Made by a program: the position numbers and the translations under genes
Shown: positions 36,586 through 44,567 of the stretch, in pieces
How positions within the stretch are numbered: position 1 is the stretch's first letter
Layout of the letters: each line of letters begins with the position of its first letter
The notes under the pieces: generated by a model
The model's database searches: none
Told to the model about the DNA's origin: nothing
What the model saw: only the letters and a program-made list of their open reading frames with translations
DNA from: Devosia sp.
Lineage (GTDB): Bacteria > Pseudomonadota > Alphaproteobacteria > Rhizobiales > Devosiaceae
Assembly: GCA_016713105.1 (NCBI GenBank)
Contig: JADJPS010000020.1
Location: forward strand, 248,001 to 312,000
Reading direction: 5' to 3'
Length of the DNA stretch: 64,000 nt

Positions 36586-36890
36586 CGATTTCTCCGCAAA
36601 ATCAAACCGTAACCAACTGTGGCATGCCCGCAACAGCCGAATCCGGCCATTGGTGTATTCTATGCGGCTGTCACCCGCCTGCAGTCACGATCCAAGCCAA
36701 ATCCGGCAGTATTGGGATCGCGCTCCGGTGCGGACCGGCAGCCGCACCTCCGACGGCCAAGTCTTTGTCGTGTGCGTATTCCAATATTGTTCAAAGGGTA
36801 AGCCCTGCTTTGGGCGGCAGCCCGCTTGACCTCAACCGCGGTTGAGGGCGCAGCGCTGTCGTCGAAGCCGGGTGAATGGAGGCCTCTGCG
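36586..36890. other. Intergenic region between pepN and ABC exporter, with SoxR-box-like palindrome
   Basis: The region holds no convincing gene. Its main feature is a perfect 18-bp palindrome, CCTCAACCGCGGTTGAGG at 36830-36847, 43 bp before the exporter's start and overlapping TTGACC (36826-36831). Arms CCTCAA and TTGAGG with a 6-bp centre match the arms and spacing of the SoxR/MerR-family operator. No clear -10 is seen at 19 bp, so the promoter is not proven. Confidence 0.55.
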
Positions 36891-38750
36891 ATGATCAGTC
36901 CGTTGTTCAAGTGGTTCGAGGGCCGCCTTGATCCGTATCCGACGAGCGAGCCGGAGCAGCCGCCGGGGACGCTGCTGGCGTTCTGCCTCCACTATTCGAA
37001 GGGCGCGAAGCGCTGGCTGATCGCCATGGCGATCCTGGGCGCCGCGATCGCCATCGGCGAAGTGATGCTGTTCGGCTTCATGGGCTCGATCATCGACTGG
37101 CTGAGCGACGCCGACCGCTCGACCTTCCTCGCCACCGAGGGCTGGAAGCTCGGCCTGATGGCGGTGGTGCTGCTGATCGTCCTGCCGCTGCTGCAGATCG
37201 TCGACACCCAGATCATCCACCAGACGCTGCTCGGCAATTTCCCGCAGCGTATCCGCTGGATGGCGCATCGGTACCTGCTGCGCCAGTCGATGAGCTACTT
37301 CCAGGACGAGGTCGCGGGCCGTATCGGCGCCAAATTGATGCAGACCGCGCTCGCCGTCCGCGAGGGGGTGATGAAGCTGCTCGACGTCACGGTGTTCGTG
37401 GTGGTCTATTTCGCCGGCGCGGTGGTGCTGGCCGCAATGAGCGACCTGTGGCTGGCGGTGCCGTTTCTCGTCTGGCTGGTCGGCTATGTGGCGCTGCTCT
37501 GGTTCTTCATCCCCAGGCTCGGCAAGGTCTCCGAGAAGCAGGCCGACGCGCGCTCGCTGATGACTGGCCGCATCGTCGACAGCTACACCAACATCGCGAC
37601 GGTGAAGCTCTTCTCGCACTCGCGGCGCGAGGAATCGTACGCGCTCGAGGCGATGGACGAGTTCATGGGCACGGTGCACCGGCAGATGCGCATGGTGACG
37701 GTGCTGCAGGTGGTGATCACCACCATGAACAACGTGCTGCTCGCCGCCGTGGTCGCCATCGGCATCACCCTGTGGCTCAACGGGGCGATGACCCCGGGCG
37801 CCATCGCGGTCGCCGCGGCGCTGGTGCTGCGCTTCCAGGGCATGAGCCAATGGGTGATGTGGGAGATGTCGGCCCTGTTCGAGAATATCGGCGTGGTGCG
37901 CGACGGCATCAGTTCGATCTCGCTGCCGCGGGTGGTCGCCGACAAGCCGGACGCGCGGCCGCTCGGGCCGGTCAAGGGCGACATCCGCTTCGAGCGGGTC
38001 AGCTTCCATTACGGCAAGCAGTCGGGCGTGATCGACGGGCTCGACCTCGCCATCAGGTCCGGCGAAAAGATCGGCCTCGTCGGCCGCTCGGGCGCCGGCA
38101 AGTCGACCATCGTCAACCTGCTGCTGCGCTTTTACGACCGGGAGTCGGGGCAGGTCACCATCGATGGCACGGATATCGCGACGGTGCAGCAGGATACGCT
38201 CAGGGCCCAGATCGGCGTCGTCACCCAGGACACCTCGCTGCTGCATCGCTCGGTGCGCGAGAACATCCTCTATGGCCGCCCCGACGCCACCGAGGACGAG
38301 ATGCGGGCCGCAGCCCGGCTCGCCGAAGCCGATTCGTTCATCGACACCCTGGTCGATCTCAAGGGGCGCCGGGGCTACGACGCCCATGTCGGCGAACGTG
38401 GGGTTAAGCTCTCCGGCGGGCAGCGCCAGCGCATCGCCATCGCCCGGGTGCTGCTCAAGAACGCGCCGATCCTCGTCCTCGACGAGGCGACCTCGGCACT
38501 CGACAGCGAGGTCGAGGCGGCGATCCAGGGGCAGCTGCACCTGCTCATGCGCGGCAAGACCGTGATCGCCATCGCCCACCGGCTCTCCACCATCGCCGCC
38601 ATGGACCGGCTGGTGGTGCTCGACAAGGGCAGGATCGTCGAGCAGGGCACCCATGCCGAACTGATCGCATTGGGCGGCACCTACTCGAAGCTGTGGGCCC
38701 GCCAGTCGGGTGGGTTCCTGCAGGATACGATCGAGGAAGCGGCGGAGTGA
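36891..38750 (+). CDS. ABC exporter, fused permease and ATPase (first of two paralogs)
   Basis: The 619-residue protein has a six-helix transmembrane domain (residues about 30-310) and an ATPase with Walker A VGRSGAGKST, Q-loop VVTQDTSLLH, signature LSGGQRQRIAIAR, Walker B ILVLDEATSALD and switch histidine IAIAHRLST. ATG 36891 is preferred over ATG 36876 because GGAGG lies 9 nt before it. As a half-transporter it should act as a dimer. Export of a toxic or signalling compound is likely. A similar exporter follows downstream, so a heterodimer is possible. Confidence 0.92.
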   Translation: MISPLFKWFEGRLDPYPTSEPEQPPGTLLAFCLHYSKGAKRWLIAMAILGAAIAIGEVMLFGFMGSIIDWLSDADRSTFLATEGWKLGLMAVVLLIVLPLLQIVDTQIIHQTLLGNFPQRIRWMAHRYLLRQSMSYFQDEVAGRIGAKLMQTALAVREGVMKLLDVTVFVVVYFAGAVVLAAMSDLWLAVPFLVWLVGYVALLWFFIPRLGKVSEKQADARSLMTGRIVDSYTNIATVKLFSHSRREESYALEAMDEFMGTVHRQMRMVTVLQVVITTMNNVLLAAVVAIGITLWLNGAMTPGAIAVAAALVLRFQGMSQWVMWEMSALFENIGVVRDGISSISLPRVVADKPDARPLGPVKGDIRFERVSFHYGKQSGVIDGLDLAIRSGEKIGLVGRSGAGKSTIVNLLLRFYDRESGQVTIDGTDIATVQQDTLRAQIGVVTQDTSLLHRSVRENILYGRPDATEDEMRAAARLAEADSFIDTLVDLKGRRGYDAHVGERGVKLSGGQRQRIAIARVLLKNAPILVLDEATSALDSEVEAAIQGQLHLLMRGKTVIAIAHRLSTIAAMDRLVVLDKGRIVEQGTHAELIALGGTYSKLWARQSGGFLQDTIEEAAE

Positions 38751-38827
38751 GCCGCCGCTGATCCCTCCCGGCGAGGGCAGGAGACGACTGAGACGACCAA
38801 CGACTTCAACATCCCAAGGAGGGACAG

Positions 38828-38923
38828 ATGGATACGCCCAATACCCTTATTCCGGCCGGTACGGCAGCTGCGGCACTGCGCTCCAAAGTGAAACGAAAAC
38901 AATCTGATAGAGCCTTGACCTGA
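38828..38923 (+). CDS. Possible 31-residue small protein or leader peptide
   Basis: ATG 38828 has an excellent ribosome site (AAGGAGGG, 38816-38823, about 5 nt before the start) and encodes 31 residues: hydrophobic/Ala-rich first, then strongly basic (SKVKRKQSDR), ending at TGA 38921. It sits in the 211-bp gap between the two exporter genes and ends at a palindrome that begins with TTGACC. Whether it is expressed protein or a leader is unknown. I recognise no family. Confidence 0.35.
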   Translation: MDTPNTLIPAGTAAAALRSKVKRKQSDRALT

Positions 38924-38934
38924 CTCAAAGTCAG
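38914..38934 (+). promoter_or_regulatory. Palindrome overlapping CTTGACCT upstream of second exporter
   Basis: CTGACT-CAA-AGTCAG (38920-38934) is a perfect 6-bp-arm palindrome with TTGACC (38915-38920) at its edge, 28 bp before the second exporter's ATG. The first exporter has the same CTTGACCT octamer fused to a palindrome. A shared regulator class is suggested. Confidence 0.45.
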
Positions 38935-38961
38935 AGATCGGGCTCGGAAAATGAGTGAGAA

Positions 38962-40830
38962 ATGCTCAACCGAGTCATTGCCTGGTTCGACGCCCGCTAC
39001 AGCCCCGTAGCGCTGGCCAGGGACACGCAGCCCCCCATGGGGGTACGCAACTTCATTTTGTACTTCGTCAAGCAGTTCAAGGCCGCCTTCGCGCTGCGGG
39101 TGGTGCTGGTTGCCATCGGCTCGGTCGCCGATGCGATGATGCCCATCTTCGTGGGCCTGGTCGTGGGGATGCTGTCCTCGACGCCGCCGGGCGAAATCTT
39201 CACCCAGCACTGGCAGACCTTCCTGTGGATGATCGCCACCGTGGTGGTGATCCGCCCGACCGCCTTCCTGTTCGACACGCTGATCCGCAACCACGCGATC
39301 GTTCCCAACCTCGTCGACATCGCGCGCTGGCAAAGCCACTGGCATGTCATCCGGCAGAGCTGGACCTATTTCCAGAACGACTTTGCCGGCCGCATCGCCA
39401 ACAAGATCATGCAGGCGGGCGAGGCCATCGAAACGGCGGTCAACCTCGCCATCGACGCGGCCTGGTACGCCGTGGTGTTCGTGGTGGTCGCCGTGGTGGT
39501 GCTGGCGCAGTTGGACTGGGTGCTGCTGGTGCCCATCGCCATCTGGCTGGTGCTCTACGGCATCCTGTTCGTCATCGTCATGCCGCTCATCGCCAAGTAC
39601 TCCGAGGACCTCTCGGAGGCGAAGTCGGTGATGACCGGCCGGATCGTCGACAGCTACACCAACATCCACACGCTGAAGACGTTCTCGACCGACGGGCACG
39701 AGGATGCCTATGTGGCGGACTCGGTGGTCGCCCACGCGGTGGAGTTCCGCAAGCTGATGCGGGTCTTCACCTACATGTGGTCGATCCTGTTCGTGCTCAA
39801 TGCCGGACTGGTGGTGTCGATCACCTGGCTGGCCCTCAACGGCTGGAACCAGGGAACGCTGAACGCCGCCGCGGTGGCCACCGCCATCCCCTTCGCGCTG
39901 CAGATCATGAACATGTCGGGCTGGATCCTCGAGATCGGCTCCAACATCTTCCGCCAGGTCGGCACCGTGAAGGACTCGATGGACACCATCGCCCAGCCCA
40001 TCGCGATGTAGGACAAGCCGGGAGCGGCCAGGCTGGTGGTGCGGGAAGGCGGCATCGCGTTCGAGGACGTCGGCTTCAGCTACTGGCGTGGCAAGGAAGG
40101 GGCGGTGATGGAGAGCTTCAACCTCTCCATCCGGCCGGGCGAGAAGGTCGGCCTCGTGGGGCGCTCCGGCGCCGGCAAGTCGACGCTGGTCAACCTGCTG
40201 CTGCGGCTCTTCGACGTCGAGGCGGGATCGATCCGCATCGACGGCCAGGACGTGCGGGAGGTGACGCAGGAGAGCGTCAGGGCCGCCATCGGCCTCGTCA
40301 GCCAGGACACCTCGCTGCTGCACCGTTCGGTGCGCGAGAACATCAAGTACGGCCGCCAGACCGCGACCGACGAGGAGATGATCCGCGCCGCCGAGCAGGC
40401 CAAGGTCGCCGAGGTGATCGAGGGGCTGCTGGACCCGCGGCAGCGCCGCGGCTACGACGCCCATGTCGGGGAGCGTGGGGTGAAGCTCTCTGGCGGCCAG
40501 CGCCAGCGCGTCGCCATCGCCCGGGTGCTGCTGAAGAATGCTCCGATCCTCATCCTCGACGAGGCGACCTCCGCCCTCGACAGCGAGGTGGAGGCGGCCA
40601 TCCAGGAGCAGCTGACCAGCCTGATGCAGGGCAAGACGGTCATCGCCATCGCCCACCGGCTATCGACCATCGCCGCGATGGACCGGCTGGTGGTGATGGA
40701 TGCCGGCCGCATCGTCGAGGAAGGCACCCACGCCGAACTGCTGGCCCGCGGCGGGCACTATGCCCAGCTGTGGGAACGGCAGTCAGGCGGCTTCCTCGAT
40801 CTCGACACCAAGGTGGATGCGGCCGAATAA
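38962..40830 (+). pseudogene. ABC exporter, second paralog, interrupted by in-frame TAG at 40009
   Basis: ATG 38962 starts a six-helix permease (through IAQPIAM) that ends at TAG 40009-40011. The same frame then continues DKPGAARLVVREGGIAFEDVGFSYW and a complete ATPase: Walker A VGRSGAGKST, signature LSGGQRQRVAIAR, Walker B ILILDEATSALD and histidine IAIAHRLST. The paralog upstream reads VVADKPDARPLG at the same place. The stop therefore falls in the linker between permease and ATPase. GTG 40036 could start the ATPase separately, making a split transporter. Otherwise this is a nonsense mutation or base-call error. Confidence 0.85.
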
Positions 40831-40862
40831 CCCAAGAGGGGGGCGGCCCGCAGGCCGTCCCC

Positions 40863-41420
40863 TCACCTGAGCTCGCGCAGGATGATCTCGAGTCCGGTGG
40901 CGAAGGCCTCCTCGATGTCGCCCCCGAGCTGGAAGGCGTTGCCAATCTCCATCAGCACGAAGCCGTGCAGGAACGCCACCATGGTGCGCGACAGCGGCAG
41001 GGTGCGCGCCTCGGCTATGCCGGCGCGCTGCAACTCGTCGAACAGCGGTTGCGCCGAGAACAGGCAGGCCTCGCGAATCTCGGGGTCGTTGAAGGCATTG
41101 CCGGAGTAGATCGCCCGGTAGCGGTGCGGTGCGGCCCTGGCGAAGCGACGGTAGGCCGCCGCCATGCTGGCGACGCGATCTGCCGCCGCGGTGCCCCGGG
41201 TTTCGCGCCGGAGCACCTGCTCGAGATCGTGCAACACGCCGATCTCCACCGCCTTGAGGATAGCCGCGCGGTCGGCGAAGTGCTTGTACAGGGAGGGCGG
41301 GCGGATGCCGGCCCGCTCCGCCACCGCCCCGAGGGTCAGTGCGTCGGGCCCGGATGCCTCGACCAGCGCCCGCGCGATCGCGACGATGTCAGTGCGCGAC
41401 GTCTTGGCCGGCGTTGGCAC
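40863..41420 (-). CDS. TetR-family transcriptional repressor
   Basis: The 185-residue protein starts at GTG 41420 with GGGGGGAG upstream. The N-terminal HTH is TetR-type (ALTLGAVAERAGIRPPSLYKHFADRAAILKAV). The C-terminal ligand domain (YRRFARAAPHRYRAIYSGNAFN) resembles the WHG/TetR_C_33 group. It lies 27 bp downstream of the DUF4260 gene in the same direction, and the operator-like array before DUF4260 is its likely target, giving autoregulation. The inducer is unknown. Confidence 0.87.
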   Translation of the reverse strand: MPTPAKTSRTDIVAIARALVEASGPDALTLGAVAERAGIRPPSLYKHFADRAAILKAVEIGVLHDLEQVLRRETRGTAAADRVASMAAAYRRFARAAPHRYRAIYSGNAFNDPEIREACLFSAQPLFDELQRAGIAEARTLPLSRTMVAFLHGFVLMEIGNAFQLGGDIEEAFATGLEIILRELR

Positions 41421-41447
41421 TCTGCTCCCCCCTCCGCGCCTTTCCGA

Positions 41448-41822
41448 TCAGTCCCAGATGCGTGTGATGATCGATCCGGGATACTTGAGACCGTAGCCCA
41501 GCGCCCGGTCCATGCCGATATGGGCCATCCATATGGCGGCAAGCTGCCACAACTGGGGCGCTTCGGCCACCTGCCCGAGGGCCGCCAGCGTCGCCGGCAC
41601 CGCATAGGTGTGGGCGAGGTTGTAGAGGAGCGCTCCGGTCCGGTTGCCGGCGAGCGCCCCCAGCATTGCGAGGTCGGGGAGGAGCAGCAGGGCGGCGAAG
41701 ACCAACCAGTTGCCGCCCAGCGCCTGATAGGCGACGAGCGCGGCCGCGAGGGCAACGAGGCCTTCGACACGGAGCACGGCGACGACGGAATGCGGGGCAA
41801 ATCCCGCCTGTGTTCGAGACAT
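41448..41822 (-). CDS. DUF4260 family small membrane protein
   Basis: The 124-residue integral membrane protein has about four helices (VLRVEGLVALAAALVAYQAL, WLVFAALLLLPDLAML, LYNLAHTYAVPATLAAL, LWQLAAIWMAHIGMDRALGYGLKY). The NLAHTY and HIGMDRxLGYGLK motifs are typical of DUF4260. Role is unknown. It is first in a unit with a TetR repressor and follows a dense array of inverted TAGCC repeats, so it is very probably the repressor's main target. Confidence 0.85.
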   Translation of the reverse strand: MSRTQAGFAPHSVVAVLRVEGLVALAAALVAYQALGGNWLVFAALLLLPDLAMLGALAGNRTGALLYNLAHTYAVPATLAALGQVAEAPQLWQLAAIWMAHIGMDRALGYGLKYPGSIITRIWD

Positions 41823-41835
41823 GATCGATCCATTT

Positions 41836-41874
41836 GGCTAATAGTAATAGCCATCATGGCTATCGATATTAGCC
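41836..41874 (-). promoter_or_regulatory. Array of overlapping TAGCC/GGCTA inverted repeats (TetR operator)
   Basis: Two GGCTA-N7-TAGCC elements (41836-41852 and 41858-41874) flank a central ATAGCCA-TCA-TGGCTAT palindrome (41847-41863), all in 39 bp and 14 bp upstream of the DUF4260 start. The sequence is AT-richer than its surroundings, as promoters are. The nearby TetR gene is the likely binder. Confidence 0.65.
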
Positions 41875-41921
41875 ATACGTGTCAAGTGGTGGCGGAGGCG
41901 CCGGACGGCGCCCCCGCCGGA

Positions 41922-42236
41922 CTACATCTGGATGCACTCGCAGACTTCGACCGAGCCGCCCGCAGCCCGGATCGGGCATCCCTTGGCGAGCTCGGTGGCG
42001 AGGTCGAGGCTGGCGGCCTCGATCACGGTGTAACCGGTGATCGGGTTGCCGCCACCCCCATCCGTCGTCGCCCCGTTGGCGGCGACCGTGCGCGCTGCCC
42101 CGGTCGGCGCCCCGCCGTCCGCGATAGCCGGGCCGAGCGTGCCGTACCAGTCGTTCCAGGCCTTCATGACCCGTTCGCCTTCCTCCGGTGTCGCCGGCAT
42201 GCCGCCACCATGATAGGCAAGAAGATACTTCGGCAT
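41922..42236 (-). CDS. YciI-like protein
   Basis: The 104-residue protein begins MPKYLLAYHGG and carries the YCII family features: an N-terminal strand, MKAWNDWYGTL, GNPITGYTVIEAASLDLATELAKGCPI and the closing VEVCECIQM. Such proteins are dimeric ferredoxin-fold proteins of uncertain activity. It starts 27 bp after the ArsR-AHSA1 gene on the same strand, a frequent partnership, so the two are probably one operon. Confidence 0.88.
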   Translation of the reverse strand: MPKYLLAYHGGGMPATPEEGERVMKAWNDWYGTLGPAIADGGAPTGAARTVAANGATTDGGGGNPITGYTVIEAASLDLATELAKGCPIRAAGGSVEVCECIQM

Positions 42237-42263
42237 TCGCAGTCTCCCTGTGCTGTCCCGGCT

Positions 42264-43007
42264 TCACATGCCGGGAACGTTGAGCGGTTTGCCGGTCTCG
42301 AGCAGCGTCTTGAGACCGGCGACGATCCCTGGCCAGCCGGACTCGACGCCGGCATTGGCGTCCTCGTAGCTGTGGTGGGTGAGGCGGAAGCGGCAGATCT
42401 CGCCCAAGGGCTCGATCTCGAAGGTGACGCGCGTTTCCTTGCTGTTCTCCGCCCAGGGCGGCAGGAAGGTCGAGACGATGCGCGTCTTGGGGGTCACCTC
42501 GACCACCGCGCCATCGAGCATCACGCCGCCGTCTCGATCGAGGTACCGGAACGGACGGCCCGGCTCGAGGTCTGAGGCGAGGCGGGCCCCGTAGTAGTAT
42601 TGCGCTGTCATGTCGGGGTTGATCAGCGCATCCCACAGCGCGTCCTGGGTGGTGCGGATATAGGTCTCGATGACGAAATCGGGCTTCGTGGCCATGGCGG
42701 GCTGACTCTCCAAACTGCGTTTCAGATCGAGCGCAAAGCGCGCGAACGGCTTCTGGTAGGGCGCGATCCAGCGATCGGCGAGGTCCTGGATCGGCGCCGC
42801 GTTGAGGTAGTGGTATTTGAACCGCCCCTCGCGGCGGGTGGTCACCAGTCCGGCGTCCTCGAGCACCCTGAGGTGCTTCATCACCCCGAAGCGGGTCATC
42901 CCCAGACCCTGCTCGAGTTCCGTCAGCGTCTGGCCGGCCTGGTCCCTGAGCGAGTCCAGCAGCTGGCGACGCGTCGGATCGGCGAGCGCTTTGAACACGG
43001 CATCCAC
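42264..43007 (-). CDS. ArsR HTH fused to AHSA1/SRPBCC ligand-binding domain
   Basis: The 247-residue fusion has an N-terminal ArsR winged helix (AVFKALADPTRRQLLDSLR, GMTRFGVMKHLRVLEDAGLVTTRREGRFKYHYLN) and a C-terminal SRPBCC domain from about residue 105 (DFVIETYIRTTQDALWDALINPDMTAQYYYG, VVEVTPKTRIVSTFLPPWA, GWPGIVAGLKTLLE). GTG 43007 is preferred because it gives the family start VDAVFKALADP. The upstream frame to 43037 overlaps a palindromic operator. A hydrophobic ligand may be sensed. It is probably an autorepressor with YciI downstream. Confidence 0.87.
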   Translation of the reverse strand: MDAVFKALADPTRRQLLDSLRDQAGQTLTELEQGLGMTRFGVMKHLRVLEDAGLVTTRREGRFKYHYLNAAPIQDLADRWIAPYQKPFARFALDLKRSLESQPAMATKPDFVIETYIRTTQDALWDALINPDMTAQYYYGARLASDLEPGRPFRYLDRDGGVMLDGAVVEVTPKTRIVSTFLPPWAENSKETRVTFEIEPLGEICRFRLTHHSYEDANAGVESGWPGIVAGLKTLLETGKPLNVPGM

Positions 43008-43021
43008 AGGATCGATATTAG

Positions 43022-43037
43022 GTGACCAAATGGTCAC
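43022..43037 (-). promoter_or_regulatory. 16-bp palindromic operator of the ArsR-AHSA1 gene
   Basis: GTGACC-AAAT-GGTCAC has perfect 6-bp arms and lies 15 bp before the GTG start at 43007. Its form and position fit an ArsR-family autoregulatory operator. Confidence 0.65.
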
Positions 43038-43076
43038 ATGTCAAGCGTGCCGAAGACGCGCGAGGTCGGGGCAGGC

Positions 43077-43382
43077 TCAGACGGCGCAGTAGATGCCGTA
43101 AAGGGTCTGCAGGACCGCTTCGACCGCCGGACTGGCGAGACGGTAGTGGATGGACTGGCCTTCGCGTCTTGTCTTGACGAGGCCCAGGGCCCTGAGCTTG
43201 CTCAGGTGCTGCGACAGCGGGCTCTGGTTCAGCCCGACGCGCTCGCTGAGCTGGGTCACCGTCAACTCCTCGTTGAGCAGGTGGCACAGGATCATCAGCC
43301 GGCTCTGGTTCGCCATCGCATTGAGCAGGCTGGCGGCCATGTCGGATTTTTGCGCGAGCAACGTCGGTTCCATCTTGATCAT
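43077..43382 (-). CDS. bigR: BigR/SqrR-type ArsR-family sulfide-responsive repressor
   Basis: The protein has 101 residues from ATG 43382, or 98 from the internal ATG 43373. The winged helix is TVTQLSERVGLNQSPLSQHLSKLRALGLV. Two cysteines, Cys33 (LCHLLNEE) and Cys99 (YGIYCAV), are 66 residues apart, the same spacing as the thiol-switch pair of BigR (Cys42/Cys108). This class senses reactive sulfur species through a disulfide or polysulfide link. It is divergent from an operon for persulfide oxidation and sulfite export, its expected regulon. Confidence 0.9.
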   Translation of the reverse strand: MIKMEPTLLAQKSDMAASLLNAMANQSRLMILCHLLNEELTVTQLSERVGLNQSPLSQHLSKLRALGLVKTRREGQSIHYRLASPAVEAVLQTLYGIYCAV

Positions 43383-43400
43383 ATTAGAACATACGAATAT
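43381..43400 (+). promoter_or_regulatory. AT-rich inverted repeat, probable BigR operator
   Basis: ATATT-N10-AATAT (extended CATATT...AATATATG) lies in the 68-bp divergent gap and touches the bigR ATG. It is the only AT-rich stretch here, and BigR operators are AT-rich dyads at the same position. Confidence 0.55.
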
Positions 43401-43450
43401 ATGAATGGAAAGGGTGATCTTGAGGATCGCCGAAAAAAGGAGAAAGCGCC

Positions 43451-43672
43451 ATGTTCACCGCCAATATGGGAGCGCCCGACCGTGTCATCCGCCTGGTCCT
43501 CGGCATTGCCCTGATGGCCCTGCCGCTGGTCGGCGGTGCGGCCCTTGCCAGCCCGGTGCTGGCCTGGGGCCTGCCGATCGTCGGTCTCATTCTCGCCGCC
43601 ACCGCATTCCTCGCCTTCTGCCCGCTCTACAGGGTCCTGGGCGTATCCACCAAGCATCAGGAGCAACACTGA
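43451..43672 (+). CDS. DUF2892 family membrane protein of sulfur operon
   Basis: The 73-residue protein starts MFTANMGAPDRVIRLVLG, the DUF2892 signature, with two membrane helices (LGIALMALPLVGGAALA and LAWGLPIVGLILAATAFLAF) and the conserved CPLYRVLG turn. AAGGAG precedes ATG 43451. The stop overlaps the next ATG (TGATG). The cysteine may handle sulfane sulfur, as in the membrane part of YgaP. First gene of the operon divergent from bigR. Confidence 0.88.
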   Translation: MFTANMGAPDRVIRLVLGIALMALPLVGGAALASPVLAWGLPIVGLILAATAFLAFCPLYRVLGVSTKHQEQH

Positions 43673-44565
43673 TGAATACCCTGCCGTTCGTCACCGACAC
43701 GTCGGTCAAGCCCGAAGTGCTGTCGTTCTTCGACCCTGCCACCAACACCATCTCCTATGTGGTGCGCGACCCCGATTCGTCAGCCTGCGCGGTCATCGAT
43801 TCGGTGATGGATATCGACTACGCCGCCGGCCGCATCACCTATACCAGCGCCGACGCCATCATCGATGCGATCAAGCAGCGCGGCTGGACCGTGGAATGGC
43901 TGATCGAGACGCACGTGCATGCCGATCACCTGTCGGCAGCGCCCTATATCCAGTCGAGGTTGGGCGGCAAGCTCGGCATCGGCGAGAACATCACCATCGT
44001 CCAGAACACCTTCGGCAAGGTGTTCAACGAGGGCACGGAGTTCCAGCGTGACGGCAGCCAGTTCGATCGCCTGTTCAGGGATGGCGACAGCTACACCATC
44101 GGGACCATGGTCGCTCATGTCATGCACACCCCGGGGCACACCCCGGCCTGCATGACGCACGTGGTCGGCGACGCCGCCTTCGTCGGCGACACGCTGTTCA
44201 TGCCCGACGCCGGCTCGGCCCGCGCCGACTTCCCCGGCGGCGACGCGCGCCAGCTCTATCGCTCGATGCGGCGCATCATGGAGCTTCCCGGCGAGACGCG
44301 CCTGTTCATGTGCCACGACTACGGCCCGAACGGCCGCAACATCCAGTGGGAGACCAGCGTCGCCGACGAGCGCGAGCACAACGTGCACGTGCGGGACGGC
44401 ATCGACGAGGACACCTTCGTGCGCATGCGCGAAGCCCGCGACGCCACGCTGGCCATGCCCAGGCTCATCATTCCCTCCCTGCAGGTCAACATGCGGGGCG
44501 GGCAGCTGCCGCCGACCGACAAGGACGGCAATGTCTTCCTCAAAGTCCCAGTGAACGGATTGTGA
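43672..44565 (+). CDS. blh: Metallo-beta-lactamase-fold persulfide dioxygenase (ETHE1/Blh-like)
   Basis: The 297-residue protein has the metal site THVHADHLSA (His81, His83, Asp85, His86), later HTPGHTPACMTHVVGDAAFVGDTLFMPDAG and the ETHE1-type ARADFPGGD, CHDYGPNGR. It should oxidise glutathione persulfide to sulfite, which the downstream TauE-type exporter would remove. It lacks the N-terminal DUF442 domain of Xylella Blh; that domain is encoded separately by the next gene. It overlaps the DUF2892 gene by 1 nt. Confidence 0.93.
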   Translation: MNTLPFVTDTSVKPEVLSFFDPATNTISYVVRDPDSSACAVIDSVMDIDYAAGRITYTSADAIIDAIKQRGWTVEWLIETHVHADHLSAAPYIQSRLGGKLGIGENITIVQNTFGKVFNEGTEFQRDGSQFDRLFRDGDSYTIGTMVAHVMHTPGHTPACMTHVVGDAAFVGDTLFMPDAGSARADFPGGDARQLYRSMRRIMELPGETRLFMCHDYGPNGRNIQWETSVADEREHNVHVRDGIDEDTFVRMREARDATLAMPRLIIPSLQVNMRGGQLPPTDKDGNVFLKVPVNGL

Positions 44566-44567
44566 CC

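Noticed and set aside
38955..42575. Plus-strand open frame of 1,206 codons
   Set aside because: Shifted frame across the second exporter and antisense to TetR, DUF4260 and YciI genes. Shadow only.
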